64,000 bases of DNA from Nematostella vectensis (taxonomy: Eukaryota; Cnidaria; Anthozoa; Actiniaria; Edwardsiidae), in contig NC_064044.1 in the NCBI RefSeq assembly GCF_932526225.1, positions 14,137,453 through 14,201,452 of the forward strand. Direction: 5' to 3'. Both the position numbers and the translations under genes were made by a program. The notes beneath the pieces were generated by a model. The model did not search any database. It saw only the letters and a program-made list of their open reading frames with translations, and was not told the origin of the DNA. Below are positions 56,584 to 64,000 of the stretch, piece after piece; position 1 is the stretch's first letter; the number at the start of each line of letters is the position of its first letter.

Positions 56584-56670
56584 CTATTTTTGTATTTTCT
56601 TTGTGCTACTCTTTTAACCCACACGCTATCTTTTATCATGTAGCATTATGAGCTTTATTATTACTCAAGT

Positions 56671-56787
56671 GTCAGGATGGCCGAGCGGTCTAAGGCGACA
56701 GACTCAAGGTTCAATTCCTTCTCGTCATGTATGGGAGAGTGTTCTGGTCTCTGAATAGAGGCGTGGGTTCGAATCCCACATCTGACA
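56671..56787 (+). tRNA. tRNA-Leu(CAA), class X front
   Basis: A27 faces G43; TCTCTGAATAGAGGC; AUCUGAC tail; weak stop CTATTTCTGG. Confidence 0.62.
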
Positions 56788-56874
56788 CTATTTCTGGATT
56801 TTCTTTGGGCTACTCTTTCATCCCATACGCTAGCTTTTGTCATGTGTCCTTATGATCTTCATGATTCAGAAAGT

Positions 56875-56991
56875 GTCAGGATGGCCGAGCGGTCTAAGGC
56901 GCCAGACTCAAGGTTCAATTCCTTCTCGTCATGAATGGGAGAGTGTTCTGGTCTCCGGATGGAGGCGTGGGTTCGAATCACACATCTGACA
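56875..56991 (+). tRNA. tRNA-Leu(CAA), class K
   Basis: CACAC T-stem strand, AUCUGAC tail. Confidence 0.7.
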
Positions 56992-57077
56992 CTATTTTTG
57001 TATTTTCTATTGGCTTCTCTTTTACTCCAACGCTATCTATCCTTATGTGCCATCACGATCTGTCTGTTTTATCAAGT

Positions 57078-57194
57078 GTGAGGATGGCGGAGTGGTCTAA
57101 GGCGTCAGACTCAAGTCTCAATTCCTTCTTATGATGCATGGTATAGTGTTCTAGTCACCGAAAGAAGGCGATGGTTCGAATCCCACTTCTGAAA
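57078..57194 (+). pseudogene. tRNA-Leu(CAA)-like, class D
   Basis: GGCGATGG form; intron CTTCTTATGATG. Confidence 0.53.
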
Positions 57195-57279
57195 CTAATT
57201 TTGTATTTTCTTTTTGCTACTCTTTTACTCAAACGGTATCTTTGATCATGTACCATTATGATCTTTATCATTAATCAGT

Positions 57280-57396
57280 GTCAGGATGGCCGAGCGGTCT
57301 AAGGCGCCAGACTCAAGGTTCAATTCCTTCTCATGATGCATGGTAGAGTGTTCTGGTCTCCGATTGGAGGCGTGGGTTAGAATCCCACTTCTGACA
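57280..57396 (+). tRNA. tRNA-Leu(CAA), class K
   Basis: T loop TTAGAAT breaks the box B core (C56 lost). Confidence 0.65.
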
Positions 57397-57483
57397 CTAT
57401 TTTTGTATTTTCATTGGGCTACTCTTTCAACCCATACGTTATCTTTCATCATGTGCCCTTATTATCTTTATGATTCAGTAAGT

Positions 57484-57600
57484 GTCAGGATGGCCGAGCG
57501 GTCAAAGGCGCCAGACTCAAGGTTTAATTCCTTCTCATAATACATGGTAGAGTGTTCTGGTCTTCGAATGGAGGCGTGGGTTCGAATCCCACTTCTGACA
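57484..57600 (+). tRNA. tRNA-Leu(CAA), class A
   Basis: Variable arm TCTTCGAATGGAGGC. Confidence 0.82.
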
Positions 57601-57686
57601 CTATTTTTGTATTTTCATTGGGCTACTCTTCTAACCATACGCTATCTTTTATCATTTGCCGTTATGACCTTCATGATTCAGAAAGT

Positions 57687-57803
57687 GTCAGGATGGCCGA
57701 GCGATCTAAGGCACCAGACTCAAGGTTCAATTCCTTCTCGTCATGAATGGGAGAGTGTTCTGGTCTCCGGATGGAGGCGCGGGTTCGAATCCCACTTCTG
57801 ACA
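57687..57803 (+). tRNA. tRNA-Leu(CAA), class K with A19
   Basis: AAGGCACCAGA changes base 26; T-arm front GCGGG. Confidence 0.68.
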
Positions 57804-57889
57804 CTATTTTTGTATTTTCTTTTGGCTTCTCTTTTACTCCAACGCTATCTATCCTTATGTGCCATCACGATCTGTCTGTTTTATCAAGT

Positions 57890-58006
57890 GTGAGGATGGC
57901 GGAGTGGTCTAAGGCGTCAGACGCAAGTCTCAATTCCTTCTCATGATTCATGGTATAGTCTTCTAGTCACCGAAAGAAGGCGTTGGTTCGAATCCCACTT
58001 CTGAAA
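57890..58006 (+). pseudogene. tRNA-Leu(CAA)-like, class D
   Basis: G33 form; intron ends TAGTC. Confidence 0.52.
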
Positions 58007-58092
58007 CTAATTTTGTATTTTCTTTTGGCTACTCTTTTACTCAAACGGTATCTTTGATCATGTACCATTATGATCTTTACCATTAATCAAGT

Positions 58093-58209
58093 GTCAGGAT
58101 GGCCGAGCGGTCTAAGGCGCCAGACTCAAGGTTCAATTCCTTCTCATGATGCATGGTAGAGTGTTCTGGTCTCTGATTGGAGGCGTGGGTTCGAATCCCA
58201 CTTCTGACA
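58093..58209 (+). tRNA. tRNA-Leu(CAA), class K
   Basis: Variable arm TCTCTGATTGGAGGC. Confidence 0.84.
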
Positions 58210-58296
58210 CTATTTTTGTATTTTCATTGGGCTACTCTTTCAACCCATACGTTATCTTTCATCATGTGCCCTTATGATCTTTATGATTCAGTAAGT

Positions 58297-58413
58297 GTCA
58301 GGATGGCCGAGCGGTCAAAGGCGCCAGACTCAAGGTTTAATTCCTTCTCATAATACATGGGAGAGTGTTCTGGTCTCCGAATGGAGGCGTGGGTTCGAAT
58401 CCCACTTCTGACA
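58297..58413 (+). tRNA. tRNA-Leu(CAA), class A
   Basis: Standard class A. Confidence 0.82.
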
Positions 58414-58499
58414 CTATTTTTCTATTTTCATTGGGCTACTCTTCTAACCATACGCTATCTTTTATCATTTGCCGTTATGACCTTCATGATTCAGAAAGT

Positions 58500-58616
58500 G
58501 TCAGGATGGCCAAGCGGTCTAACGCCCCAGACTCAAGGTTCAATTCCTTTTCATGATTCATGGGAGAGTGTTCTGGTCTCCGATTTGAGGCGTGTGTTCG
58601 AATCCCACTTCTGACA
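58500..58616 (+). tRNA. tRNA-Leu(CAA), class C
   Basis: GGCCAAG form; T stem GTGTG mismatch. Confidence 0.63.
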
Positions 58617-58703
58617 CTATTTTTGTATTTTCATTGGGCTACTCTTTCAACCCAAACGTTATCTTTCATCATGTGCCCTTATGATCCTTATGATTCAGTA
58701 AGT

Positions 58704-58820
58704 GTCAGGATGGCCGAGCGGTCAAAGGCGCCAGACTCAAGGTTTAATTCCTTCTCATAATACATGGGAGAGTGTTCTGGTCTTCGAATGGAGGCGTGGG
58801 TTCGAATCCCACTTCTGACA
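58704..58820 (+). tRNA. tRNA-Leu(CAA), class A
   Basis: TCTTCGAATGGAGGC variable arm. Confidence 0.82.
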
Positions 58821-58906
58821 CTATTTTTGTATTTTCATCGGGCTACTCTTCTAACCATACGCTATCTTTTATCATTTGCCGTTATGACCTTCATGATTCA
58901 GAAAGT

Positions 58907-59023
58907 GTCAGGATGGCCGAGCGATCTAAGTCGCCAGACTCAAGGTTCAATTCCTTCTCGTCATGAATGGGAGAGTGTTCTGGTCTCCGAATAGAGGCGT
59001 GGGTTCGAATCCCACATCTGACA
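58907..59023 (+). tRNA. tRNA-Leu(CAA), class K with A19
   Basis: TAAGTCG D-stem change; AUCUGAC tail. Confidence 0.63.
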
Positions 59024-59110
59024 CTATTTTTGGATTTTCTTTGGGCTACTCTTTCATCCCATACGCTATCTTTCATCATGTTCCCTTATGATCTTCATGA
59101 TTCAGAAAGT

Positions 59111-59227
59111 GTCAGGATGGCCGAGCCGTCTAAGGCGCCAGACTCAAGGTTCAATTCCTTCTCATCATGAATGGGAGAGTATTCTGGTCTCCGGATGAAG
59201 GCGTGGGTTCGAATCCCACTTCTGACA
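59111..59227 (+). tRNA. tRNA-Leu(CAA), class K
   Basis: D loop GAGCCGTC; variable arm GGATGAAGGC; CTAGTTTTG stop. Confidence 0.68.
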
Positions 59228-59313
59228 CTAGTTTTGTATTTTCTTTTGGCATCTCTTTTACTCCAACGCTATCTATCCTTATGTGCCATCACGATTTGTC
59301 TGTTTAATCAAGT

Positions 59314-59430
59314 GTGAGGATAGCGGAGTGGTCTAAAGGGCCAGACTCAAGGCTCAATTCCATCTCATGAAGCATGGTAGAGTATTCTAGTCTCCGAATG
59401 GAGTTGTTGGTTCGAATCCCACTTCTGACA
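59314..59430 (+). pseudogene. tRNA-Leu(CAA)-like, class H
   Basis: GGAGTTGTTGG form that also appears in the C/H hybrids. Confidence 0.52.
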
Positions 59431-59516
59431 CTAATTTTGTATTTTCGTTTGGCTACTCTTTTACTTATACGGTATCTTTGATCATGTACCATTATGTTCA
59501 TTATGATTAATCAAGT

Positions 59517-59633
59517 GTCAGGATGGCCGAGCGGTCTAAGGCGCCAGACTCAAGGTTCAATACCTTCTCATGATGCATGGTAGAGCTTTCTGGTCTTCGA
59601 TTGGAGGCGTGGGTTCGAATCCCACTTCTGACA
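59517..59633 (+). tRNA. tRNA-Leu(CAA), class K
   Basis: Standard CCCAC tail; intron ends GAGCT. Confidence 0.8.
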
Positions 59634-59720
59634 CTATTTTTGTATTTTCATTGGGCTACTCTTTCAACCCATACACTATCTTTCATCATTTGCACTTATG
59701 ATCTTTATGATTCAGTAAGT

Positions 59721-59837
59721 GTCAGGATGGCCGAACGGTCAAAGGCGCCAGACTCAAAGTTTAATTCCTTCTCTTAATACATGGGAGAGTGTTCTGGTCT
59801 CCGAATGGAGGCGTGGGTTCGAATCCCACTTCTGACA
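59721..59837 (+). tRNA. tRNA-Leu(CAA), class A with A37
   Basis: Loop CTCAAA; box A TGGCCGAACGG. Confidence 0.67.
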
Positions 59838-59923
59838 CTATTTTTCTATTTTCATTGGGCTACTCTTCTAACCATACGCTATCTTTTATCATTTGCCGTT
59901 ATGACCTTCATGATTAAGAAAGT

Positions 59924-60040
59924 GTCAGGATGGCCGAGCGGTCTAACGCCCCAGACTCAAGGTTCAATTCCTTTTCATGATGCATGGGAGAGTGTTCTGG
60001 TCTCCGAATGGAGGCGTGGGTTCGAATCCCACTTCTGACA
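59924..60040 (+). tRNA. tRNA-Leu(CAA), class C
   Basis: GGCCGAG form, standard tail. Confidence 0.74.
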
Positions 60041-60127
60041 CTATTTTTGTATTTTCATTGGGCTACTCTTTCAACCCATACGCTATCTATCCTTATGTGC
60101 CATTACGATCTGTAAGTTTCATCAAGT

Positions 60128-60244
60128 GTCAGGTTGGCCGAGCGGTCTAAGGCGCCAGACTCATGGTTCAATTCCTTTTCAAGATGCATGGGAGAGTGTT
60201 CTGGTCTCCGAATGGAGGCGTGGATTCGAATCCCACTTCTGACA
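60128..60244 (+). tRNA. Leu-type tRNA with CAU anticodon, class M
   Basis: T stem GTGGA leaves one mismatch. Confidence 0.67.
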
Positions 60245-60331
60245 CTATTTTTGTACTTTCATTGGGCTACTCTTTCAACCCATACGCTATCTATCCTTAT
60301 GTGCGATTACGATCTGTAAGTTACATCAAGT

Positions 60332-60448
60332 GTCAGGTTGGCCGAGCGGTCTAAGGCGCCAGACTCATGGTTCAATTCCTTTTCAAGATGCATGGGAGAG
60401 TGTTCTGGTCTCCGAATGGAGGCGTGGGTTCGAATCTCAATTCTGACA
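60332..60448 (+). tRNA. Leu-type tRNA with CAU anticodon, class M with X tail
   Basis: Tail CTCAATTCTGACA. Confidence 0.65.
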
Positions 60449-60535
60449 CTATTTTTGTATTTTCTTTGTGCTACTCTTTTAACCCACACGCTATCTTTTA
60501 TCATGTAGCATTATAAGCTTTATTATTACTCAAGT

Positions 60536-60652
60536 GTCAGGAAGGCCGAGCGGTCTAAGGCGACAGACTCAAGGTTCAATTCCTTTTTGTCATGAATGGG
60601 AGAGTGTTCTGGTCTCCGAATAGAGGCGTGGGTTCGAATCCCACATCTGACA
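60536..60652 (+). tRNA. tRNA-Leu(CAA), class X front
   Basis: Box A AGGCCGAGCGG; A27 faces G43; AUCUGAC tail. Confidence 0.6.
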
Positions 60653-60739
60653 CTATTTTTGGATTTTCTTTGGGCTACTCTTTCATCCCATACGCTATCT
60701 TTTATTATTTGCCGTTATGACCTTCATGATTCAGAAAGT

Positions 60740-60856
60740 GTCAGGATGGCCGAGCGGTCTAAGGCGCCAGACTCAAGGTTCAATTCCTTCTCGTCATGAA
60801 TGGGAGAGTGTTCTGGTCTCCGGATGGAGGCGTGGGTTCGAATCCCACTTCTGACA
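60740..60856 (+). tRNA. tRNA-Leu(CAA), class K
   Basis: Canonical. Confidence 0.88.
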
Positions 60857-60942
60857 CTATTTTTGTATTTTCTTTTGGCTTCTCTTTTACTCCAACGCTA
60901 TCTATCCTTATGTGCCATCACGATCTGTCTGTTTTATCAAGT

Positions 60943-61059
60943 GTGAGGATGGCGGAGTGGTCTAAGGCGTCAGACTGAAGTCTCAATTCCTTCTCATGAT
61001 GCATGGTATTGTGTTCTAGTCACCGAAAGAAGGCGTTGGTTCGAATCCCACTTCTGAAA
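60943..61059 (+). pseudogene. Class D copy with GAA anticodon
   Basis: Loop CTGAAG gives GAA (60977-60979), the normal phenylalanine anticodon, by one C-to-G change in a decayed class D body. The acceptor mismatches and CTGAAA end make function unlikely. Confidence 0.6.
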
Positions 61060-61144
61060 CTAATTTTGTATTTTCTTTTGGCTACTCTTTTACTCAAACG
61101 GTATCTTTGATCATGTACCATTATGATCTTTATCATTAATCAGT

Positions 61145-61261
61145 GTCAGGATGGCCGAGCGGTCTAAGGCGCCAGACTCAAGGTTCAATTCCTTCTCATG
61201 ATGCATGGTAGAGTGTTCTGGTCTCCGATTTGAGGCGTGGGTTCAAATCCCACTTCTGTCA
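61145..61261 (+). tRNA. tRNA-Leu(CAA), class K
   Basis: T loop TTCAAAT; ends CTGTCA, losing pair 2-71. Confidence 0.62.
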
Positions 61262-61348
61262 CTATTTTTGTATTTTCATTGGGCTACTCTTTCAACCCAT
61301 ACGTTATCTTTCATCATGTGCCCTTATGATCTTTATGATTCAGTAAGT

Positions 61349-61465
61349 GTCAGGATGGCCGAGCGGTCAAAGGCGCCAGACTCAAGGTTTAATTCCTTCT
61401 CATAATACATGGTAGAGTGTTCTGGTCTTCGAATGGAGGCGTGGGTTCGAATCCCACTTCTGACA
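61349..61465 (+). tRNA. tRNA-Leu(CAA), class A
   Basis: TCTTCGAATGGAGGC. Confidence 0.82.
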
Positions 61466-61551
61466 CTATTTTTGTATTTTCATTGGGCTACTCTTCTAAC
61501 CATACGCTATCTTTTATCATTTGCCGTTATGACCTTCATGATTAAGAAAGT

Positions 61552-61668
61552 GTCAGGATGGCCGAGAGGTCTAACGCCCCAGACTCAAGGTTCAATTCCA
61601 TCTCATGAAGCATGGTAGAGTATTCTAGTTTTTGAATGGAGTTGTTGGTTCAAATCCCACTTCTGACA
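61552..61668 (+). pseudogene. C/H hybrid with an internal Pol III stop
   Basis: Same hybrid as 54027, but the variable arm reads CTAGTTTTTGAATGG: a T5 run at 61629-61633 inside exon 2. Pol III would be expected to stop there, before box B and the acceptor 3' strand. T loop TTCAAAT. Confidence 0.72.
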
Positions 61669-61754
61669 CTAATTTTGTATTTTCGTTTGGCTACTCTTTT
61701 ACTTATACGGTATCTTTGATCATGTACCATTATGATCATTATGATTAATCAAGT

Positions 61755-61871
61755 GTCAGGATGGCCGAGCGGTCTAAGGCGCCAGACTCATGGTTCAATT
61801 CCTTTTCAAGATGCATGGGAGAGTGTTCTGGTCTCCGAATGGAGGCGTGGGTTCGAATCCCACTTCTGACA
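61755..61871 (+). tRNA. Leu-type tRNA with CAU anticodon, class M
   Basis: GTCAGGA start and intact T arm. Confidence 0.75.
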
Positions 61872-61958
61872 CTATTTTTGTATTTTCATTGGGCTACTCT
61901 TTCAGCCCATACGCTATCTATCCTTATGTGCGATTACGATCTGTAAGTTTCATCAAGT

Positions 61959-62075
61959 GTCAGGTTGGCCGAGCGGTCTAAGGCGCCAGACTCATGGTTC
62001 AATTCCTTTTCAAGGTGCATGGGAGAGTGTTCTGGTCTCCGAATAGAGGCGTGGGTTCGAATCCCACATCTGACA
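61959..62075 (+). tRNA. Leu-type tRNA with CAU anticodon, class M
   Basis: AUCUGAC tail; weak stop CTATTTCTGG. Confidence 0.67.
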
Positions 62076-62162
62076 CTATTTCTGGATTTTCTTTGGGCTA
62101 CTCTTTCATCCCATACGCTAGCTTTTGTCATGTGTCCTTATGATCTTCATGATTCAGAAAGT

Positions 62163-62279
62163 GTTAGGATGGCCGAGCGGTCTAAGGCGACAGACTCAAG
62201 GTTCAATTCCTTCTCTTAATACATGGGAGAGTGTTCTGGTCTCTGAATAGAGGCGTGGGTTCGAATCCCACATCTGACA
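62163..62279 (+). tRNA. tRNA-Leu(CAA), class X front
   Basis: GTTAGGA start; A27 faces G43; AUCUGAC tail; weak stop CTATTTCTGG. Confidence 0.58.
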
Positions 62280-62366
62280 CTATTTCTGGATTTTCTTTGG
62301 GCTACTCTTTCATCCCATACGCTAGCTTTTGTCATGTGTCCTTATGATCTTCATGATTCAGAAAGT

Positions 62367-62483
62367 GTCAGGATGGCCGAGCGGTCTAAGGCGCCAGACT
62401 CAAGGTTCAATTCCTTCTCGTCATGAATGGGAGAGTGTTCTGGTCTCCGGATGGAGGCGTGGGTTCGAATCACACATCTGACA
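62367..62483 (+). tRNA. tRNA-Leu(CAA), class K
   Basis: CACAC T-stem strand, partner of 56875. Confidence 0.7.
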
Positions 62484-62569
62484 CTATTTTTGTATTTTCT
62501 TTTGGCTTCTCTTTTACTCCAACGCTATCTATCCTTATGTGCCATCACGATCTGTCTGTTTTATCAAGT

Positions 62570-62686
62570 GTGAGGATGGCGGAGTGGTCTAAGGCGTCAG
62601 ACTCAAGTCTCAATTCCTTCTCATGATGCATGGTATAGTGTTCTAGTCACCGAAAGAAGGCGATGGTTCGAATCCCACTTCTGAAA
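62570..62686 (+). pseudogene. tRNA-Leu(CAA)-like, class D
   Basis: GGCGATGG form. Confidence 0.53.
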
Positions 62687-62771
62687 CTAATTTTGTATTT
62701 TCTTTTGGCTACTCTTTTACTCAAACGGTATCTTTGATCATGTACCATTATGATCTTTATCATTAATCAGT

Positions 62772-62888
62772 GTCAGGATGGCCGAGCGGTCTAAGGCGCC
62801 AGACTCAAGGTTCAATTCCTTCTCATGATGCATGGTAGAGTGTTCTGGTCTCCGATTGGAGGCGTGGGTTAGAATCCCACTTCTGACA
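62772..62888 (+). tRNA. tRNA-Leu(CAA), class K
   Basis: TTAGAAT loop, partner of 57280. Confidence 0.65.
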
Positions 62889-62975
62889 CTATTTTTGTAT
62901 TTTCATTGGGCTACTCTTTCAACCCATACGTTATCTTTCATCATGTGCCCTTATTATCTTTATGATTCAGTAAGT

Positions 62976-63092
62976 GTCAGGATGGCCGAGCGGTCAAAGG
63001 CGCCAGACTCAAGGTTTAATTCCTTCTCATAATACATGGTAGAGTGTTCTGGTCTTCGAATGGAGGCGTGGGTTCGAATCCCACTTCTGACA
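62976..63092 (+). tRNA. tRNA-Leu(CAA), class A
   Basis: Partner of 57484. Confidence 0.82.
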
Positions 63093-63178
63093 CTATTTTT
63101 GTATTTTCATTGGGCTACTCTTCTAACCATACGCTATCTTTTATCATTTGCCGTTATGACCTTCATGATTCAGAAAGT

Positions 63179-63295
63179 GTCAGGATGGCCGAGCGATCTA
63201 AGGCACCAGACTCAAGGTTCAATTCCTTCTCGTCATGAATGGGAGAGTGTTCTGGTCTCCGGATGGAGGCGCGGGTTCGAATCCCACTTCTGACA
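63179..63295 (+). tRNA. tRNA-Leu(CAA), class K with A19
   Basis: GCACCAGA and GCGGG, partner of 57687. Confidence 0.68.
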
Positions 63296-63381
63296 CTATT
63301 TTTGTATTTTCTTTTGGCTTCTCTTTTACTCCAACGCTATCTATCCTTATGTGCCATCACGATCTGTCTGTTTTATCAAGT

Positions 63382-63498
63382 GTGAGGATGGCGGAGTGGT
63401 CTAAGGCGTCAGACGCAAGTCTCAATTCCTTCTCATGATTCATGGTATAGTCTTCTAGTCACCGAAAGAAGGCGTTGGTTCGAATCCCACTTCTGAAA
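63382..63498 (+). pseudogene. tRNA-Leu(CAA)-like, class D
   Basis: G33 form, partner of 57890. Confidence 0.52.
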
Positions 63499-63584
63499 CT
63501 AATTTTGTATTTTCTTTTGGCTACTCTTTTACTCAAACGGTATCTTTGATCATGTACCATTATGATCTTTACCATTAATCAAGT

Positions 63585-63701
63585 GTCAGGATGGCCGAGC
63601 GGTCTAAGGCGCCAGACTCAAGGTTCAATTCCTTCTCATGATGCATGGTAGAGTGTTCTGGTCTCCGATTGGAGGCGTGGGTTCGAATCCCACTTCTGAC
63701 A
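63585..63701 (+). tRNA. tRNA-Leu(CAA), class K
   Basis: Canonical, partner of 58093. Confidence 0.88.
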
Positions 63702-63788
63702 CTATTTTTGTATTTTCATTGGGCTACTCTTTCAACCCATACGTTATCTTTTATCATGTGCCCTTATGATCTTTATGATTCAGTAAGT

Positions 63789-63905
63789 GTCAGGATGGCC
63801 GAGCGGTCAAAGGCGCCAGACTCAAGGTTTAATTCCTTCTCATAATACATGGGAGAGTGTTCTGGTCTCCGAATGGAGGCGTGGGTTCGAATCCCACTTC
63901 TGACA
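63789..63905 (+). tRNA. tRNA-Leu(CAA), class A
   Basis: Standard class A, partner of 58297. Confidence 0.82.
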
Positions 63906-63991
63906 CTATTTTTCTATTTTCATTGTGCTACTCTTCTAACCATACGCTATCTTTTATCATTTGCCGTTATGACCTTCATGATTCAGAAAGT

Positions 63992-64000
63992 GTCAGGATG
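63992..64000 (+). tRNA. tRNA-Leu-like gene, first 9 bases only
   Basis: GTCAGGATG behind a CAGAAA spacer; cut by the window edge. By the 5,492-bp pairing it should be a class C copy like 58500. Confidence 0.55.

Larger units (their letters stand above)
56875..58413 (+). repeat. Eight-unit block repeated 5,492 bp downstream
   Basis: Starts 56875-58297 match 62367-63789. Shared marks are GTTAGAATCCC (57280/62772), GCACCAGAC (57687/63179) and TAGTCTTCTAG (57890/63382). The second copy continues toward the window edge. Confidence 0.88.
1..64000 (+). repeat. Tandem array of intron-containing tRNA-Leu units, 203-205 bp each
   Basis: Every unit has a tRNA-Leu-like gene followed by a spacer of about 87 bp, always in the same orientation. 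No unit is inverted and no unrelated insert was seen in 64 kb; both window ends fall inside units, so the array is longer than the window. Spacers come in types tied to the gene downstream: those ending CAGTAA precede class A, CAGAAA precede C, T and some K, ACTCAA precede X and K, TTTATCAA precede D, TTTAATCAA precede H, ATTAATCAA precede K, and TTTCATCAA precede M. The repeating unit is therefore spacer plus the gene after it. No stretch over 300 bp lacks a gene copy. Confidence 0.97.

Noticed and set aside
1-64000. Hundreds of 60-88-codon frames on both strands with recurring peptides such as MAERSKAPDSR
   Set aside because: They are translations of the tRNA body in fixed frames (box A, anticodon arm, T arm). 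Their similarity reflects RNA gene repeats, and the minus-strand ones are simply antisense shadows.
1-64000. CRISPR array (regular repeats and spacers)
   Set aside because: The period of about 204 bp is far too long, the 'spacers' are related to one another, and each repeat folds as a tRNA gene with intron and Pol III signals.
1-64000. tRNA-derived SINE family
   Set aside because: No tRNA-unrelated body, no A-rich or simple-repeat tail, no target-site duplications, and strict head-to-tail order. The whole mature tRNA including the acceptor 3' strand is present.
1-64000. tRNA-Ser instead of tRNA-Leu (both have a long variable arm)
   Set aside because: Anticodon CAA, discriminator A and the close match to animal tRNA-Leu(CAA) exons fit leucine; serine tRNAs use G73 and other anticodons.
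1-64000. Bacterial, plastid or mitochondrial origin
   Set aside because: The intron lies at the eukaryotic nuclear site next to base 37, CCA is not encoded, and Pol III T-run stops follow the genes.
1-64000. Hidden mobile element, host gene or other insertion between units
   Set aside because: Unit spacing stays at 203-205 bp from end to end except at 39.8 kb, where sequence is missing rather than added. I found no stretch unrelated to the unit.

Overview
The window is one uninterrupted head-to-tail array of short RNA genes on the + strand. I see no protein-coding gene. The repeat unit is 203-205 bp: a 117-bp tRNA gene with a 33-bp intron, followed by an AT-rich spacer of about 87 bp. I located 313 complete units, one unit that has lost its 5' half (39809-39903), and a partial unit at each window edge. 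Each start below was read at the first base of the acceptor stem and each end at the discriminator base.

The gene body is that of animal tRNA-Leu(CAA), and the mature part is nearly the human sequence as I recall it. It has a 7-bp acceptor stem, box A (TGGCCGAGCGG), anticodon stem CCAGA/TCTGG, a long class-II variable arm, box B (GGTTCGAATCC) and discriminator A. For a gene starting at s: exon 1 is s to s+37, anticodon s+34 to s+36, intron s+38 to s+70, exon 2 s+71 to s+116, and the first T run (usually T5) is s+120 to s+124. This points to a metazoan nuclear genome. A vertebrate, perhaps a fish with large tRNA arrays, is a guess.

Classes used in the entries. K: canonical body. A: D-loop GGTCAAAGG, sometimes with CTAG in box A. 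C: CTAACGCC, one mismatch in the D stem. T: anticodon stem CCAGT, base 31 mismatched. X: anticodon stem ACAGA, often with the matching TCTGT. M: Leu body with anticodon CAU, 34 copies. D: starts GTGAGGATGGCGG and usually ends CTGAAA, decayed, 33 copies. H: starts GTGAGGATAGCGG, decayed, 14 copies. Tail notes: 'UCCAC tail' means the T stem has a G-U pair; 'AUCUGAC tail' means base 66 is A, facing A7; 'A19' means D-loop GCGATC instead of GCGGTC; 'G33' means the base before the anticodon is G rather than T. Five further copies have anticodon UAA (one), AAA (three) or GAA (one), and one has a damaged anticodon loop.

Layout. The unit types recur in a loose order (X, K, D, K, A, A, T, H, K, A, A, C, M), and blocks of this order are duplicated at several scales: 814 bp (4 units), 1,628 bp (8), 2,645 bp (13) and 4,885 bp (24) in tandem, plus displaced copies 4.9, 5.5, 5.9, 6.3 and 15.6 kb apart. 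Rare variants shared between copies show the duplications are recent. Region 1-5 kb is the most diverged. From 30 to 40 kb a 24-unit block is doubled and ends at the broken unit. From 40 kb rightward the CAU copies carry a good T arm and often stand in pairs.

Function. If transcribed, the genes would be read by RNA polymerase III from internal boxes, ended at T runs, spliced by the tRNA endonuclease and charged by leucyl-tRNA synthetase. How many of the copies are active cannot be told from sequence.
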